From Acidobacteriota bacterium (GTDB lineage: Bacteria; Acidobacteriota; Vicinamibacteria; Fen-336): a stretch of DNA of 6,722 nucleotides. The notes under the pieces were generated by a model, which was not told where the DNA came from, did no database searches, and saw only the letters and a list, made by a program, of their open reading frames with translations. Location of the stretch: positions 1,028-7,749 of the forward strand of contig PMCG01000064.1 in NCBI GenBank assembly GCA_003155335.1. The letters are read 5' to 3'. A program made the position numbers and the translations under genes. Shown in pieces: positions 6,131 through 6,722 of the stretch. Each line of letters starts with the position of its first letter. Within the stretch, counting starts at the first letter, position 1.

Positions 6131-6722
6131 CCGCGCTGAGAAACATCGGGAACATCGTCCAGAAGGAGTGGCGCCAGTACTTCGTCAGCCCAATCGCCTA
6201 TGTCGCGCTTGCGCTGTGGGCGCTCGTCGTGGGCGTCTTCTACTTCCTGCGCGTCGGGCAGTTCCTGCAGGCGTCGCAACAGATGGCCATGCGCCCGGGT
6301 CCTTACAAACCGTCCATCAACGACTGGATCATCCAGGGCAACTTCTACGACATGGCGATCATCGCGCTCTTTGTCATGCCGATGATCACGATGCGGCTGC
6401 TGGCCGAGGAGAAGCGCCAGGGCACGATCGAGCTGCTCGTGACCTCCCCGATCACGGACCTTGAGATCATCCTGGGGAAGTTCTTTGGAGCGCTGAGCCT
6501 CTACGGCCTGATGGTCCTCACGGCCTTTGTCAACTTCGGCCTCCTGTGGCTCTACGCCGAGAAGGGCGCGGGCCCTGACTGGCGACCGCTTTTCACCGGC
6601 GCGCTGGGGCTGCTACTACTCGGCGGGTCGTTCATCGCCGTTGGGTTGTTCTTCTCCTCCCTGACGCGCAACCAGATCGTCGCGGGCACGGTGACCTTTG
6701 TCGTGTTTCTGGTCTTTTGGGT
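6127..6722 (+). CDS. ABC-2 type transporter permease, GldF-like (3' end cut by window)
   Basis: The frame starts at an ATG that overlaps the ATPase stop (ATGA) and is open to the right edge, giving 198 complete codons. The N-terminal NIVQKEWRQYFVSPIAYV segment, with a cytoplasmic amphipathic helix followed by a first membrane helix (about residues 22-43), is characteristic of GldF-like ABC-2 permeases. A second helix (about 75-92) is followed by the cytoplasmic motif RLLAEEKRQGTIELLVTSPI (93-112), the best-known signature of this group, which contacts the ATPase. Further helices lie near 120-143 and 156-176, then an FFSSLTRNQIVA turn and the start of another helix. GldF proteins are usually about 240 residues, so most of a single-domain protein is present. 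It could instead be a longer fusion with a GldG-type part. It should pair with the upstream ATPase as one exporter. Confidence 0.93.
   Translation, partial: MTALRNIGNIVQKEWRQYFVSPIAYVALALWALVVGVFYFLRVGQFLQASQQMAMRPGPYKPSINDWIIQGNFYDMAIIALFVMPMITMRLLAEEKRQGTIELLVTSPITDLEIILGKFFGALSLYGLMVLTAFVNFGLLWLYAEKGAGPDWRPLFTGALGLLLLGGSFIAVGLFFSSLTRNQIVAGTVTFVVFLVFW

Overview
The window is GC-rich DNA (roughly two thirds G+C by eye) from a bacterium. It is densely coded, with third-position G/C bias and long antisense shadow frames. Gene content points to a Gram-negative with an outer membrane: a lipoprotein, a soluble two-component kinase, a membrane acyltransferase of the heparan-glucosaminide acetyltransferase-like family, and a gliding-type (GldA/GldF-like) ABC-2 exporter. 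The combination would fit Acidobacteriota, Myxococcota or a related deep lineage. That placement is an inference from gene style, not from a marker gene. I saw no rRNA, tRNA, CRISPR array, insertion sequence or phage gene.

Layout. (1) Positions 2-1894, + strand: a polytopic membrane protein with a GT-C glycosyltransferase-like layout, open at the left edge. Its stop lies 21 bases from the stop of the convergent gene on the other strand. (2) Positions 1916-4903, - strand: an apparent three-gene operon read right to left. It comprises a GAF-domain histidine kinase, a small lipoprotein of unrecognised family (ATGA stop/start overlap with the kinase), and a polytopic acyltransferase. (3) Positions 4904-5158: a divergent intergenic region of about 255 bases with a near-consensus sigma70-type promoter facing right. 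(4) Positions 5159-6722, + strand: an ABC ATPase and an ABC-2 permease, coupled by another ATGA overlap. The permease runs off the right edge.

How they may work together. The ATPase and permease should form one exporter of the GldA/GldF class. In related clusters the next genes are usually a GldG-type protein and a DUF4340 protein, which would lie just outside the window. The minus-strand operon links a cytoplasmic sensor kinase, with no response regulator in sight, to an envelope lipoprotein and a membrane acyl-transfer enzyme. This suggests an envelope-related function, but the signal, the partner regulator and the acyl acceptor cannot be read from the sequence. The least understood parts are the lipoprotein and its tie to the kinase. 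No spectacular new system is evident; most of the window looks like ordinary chromosomal sequence.
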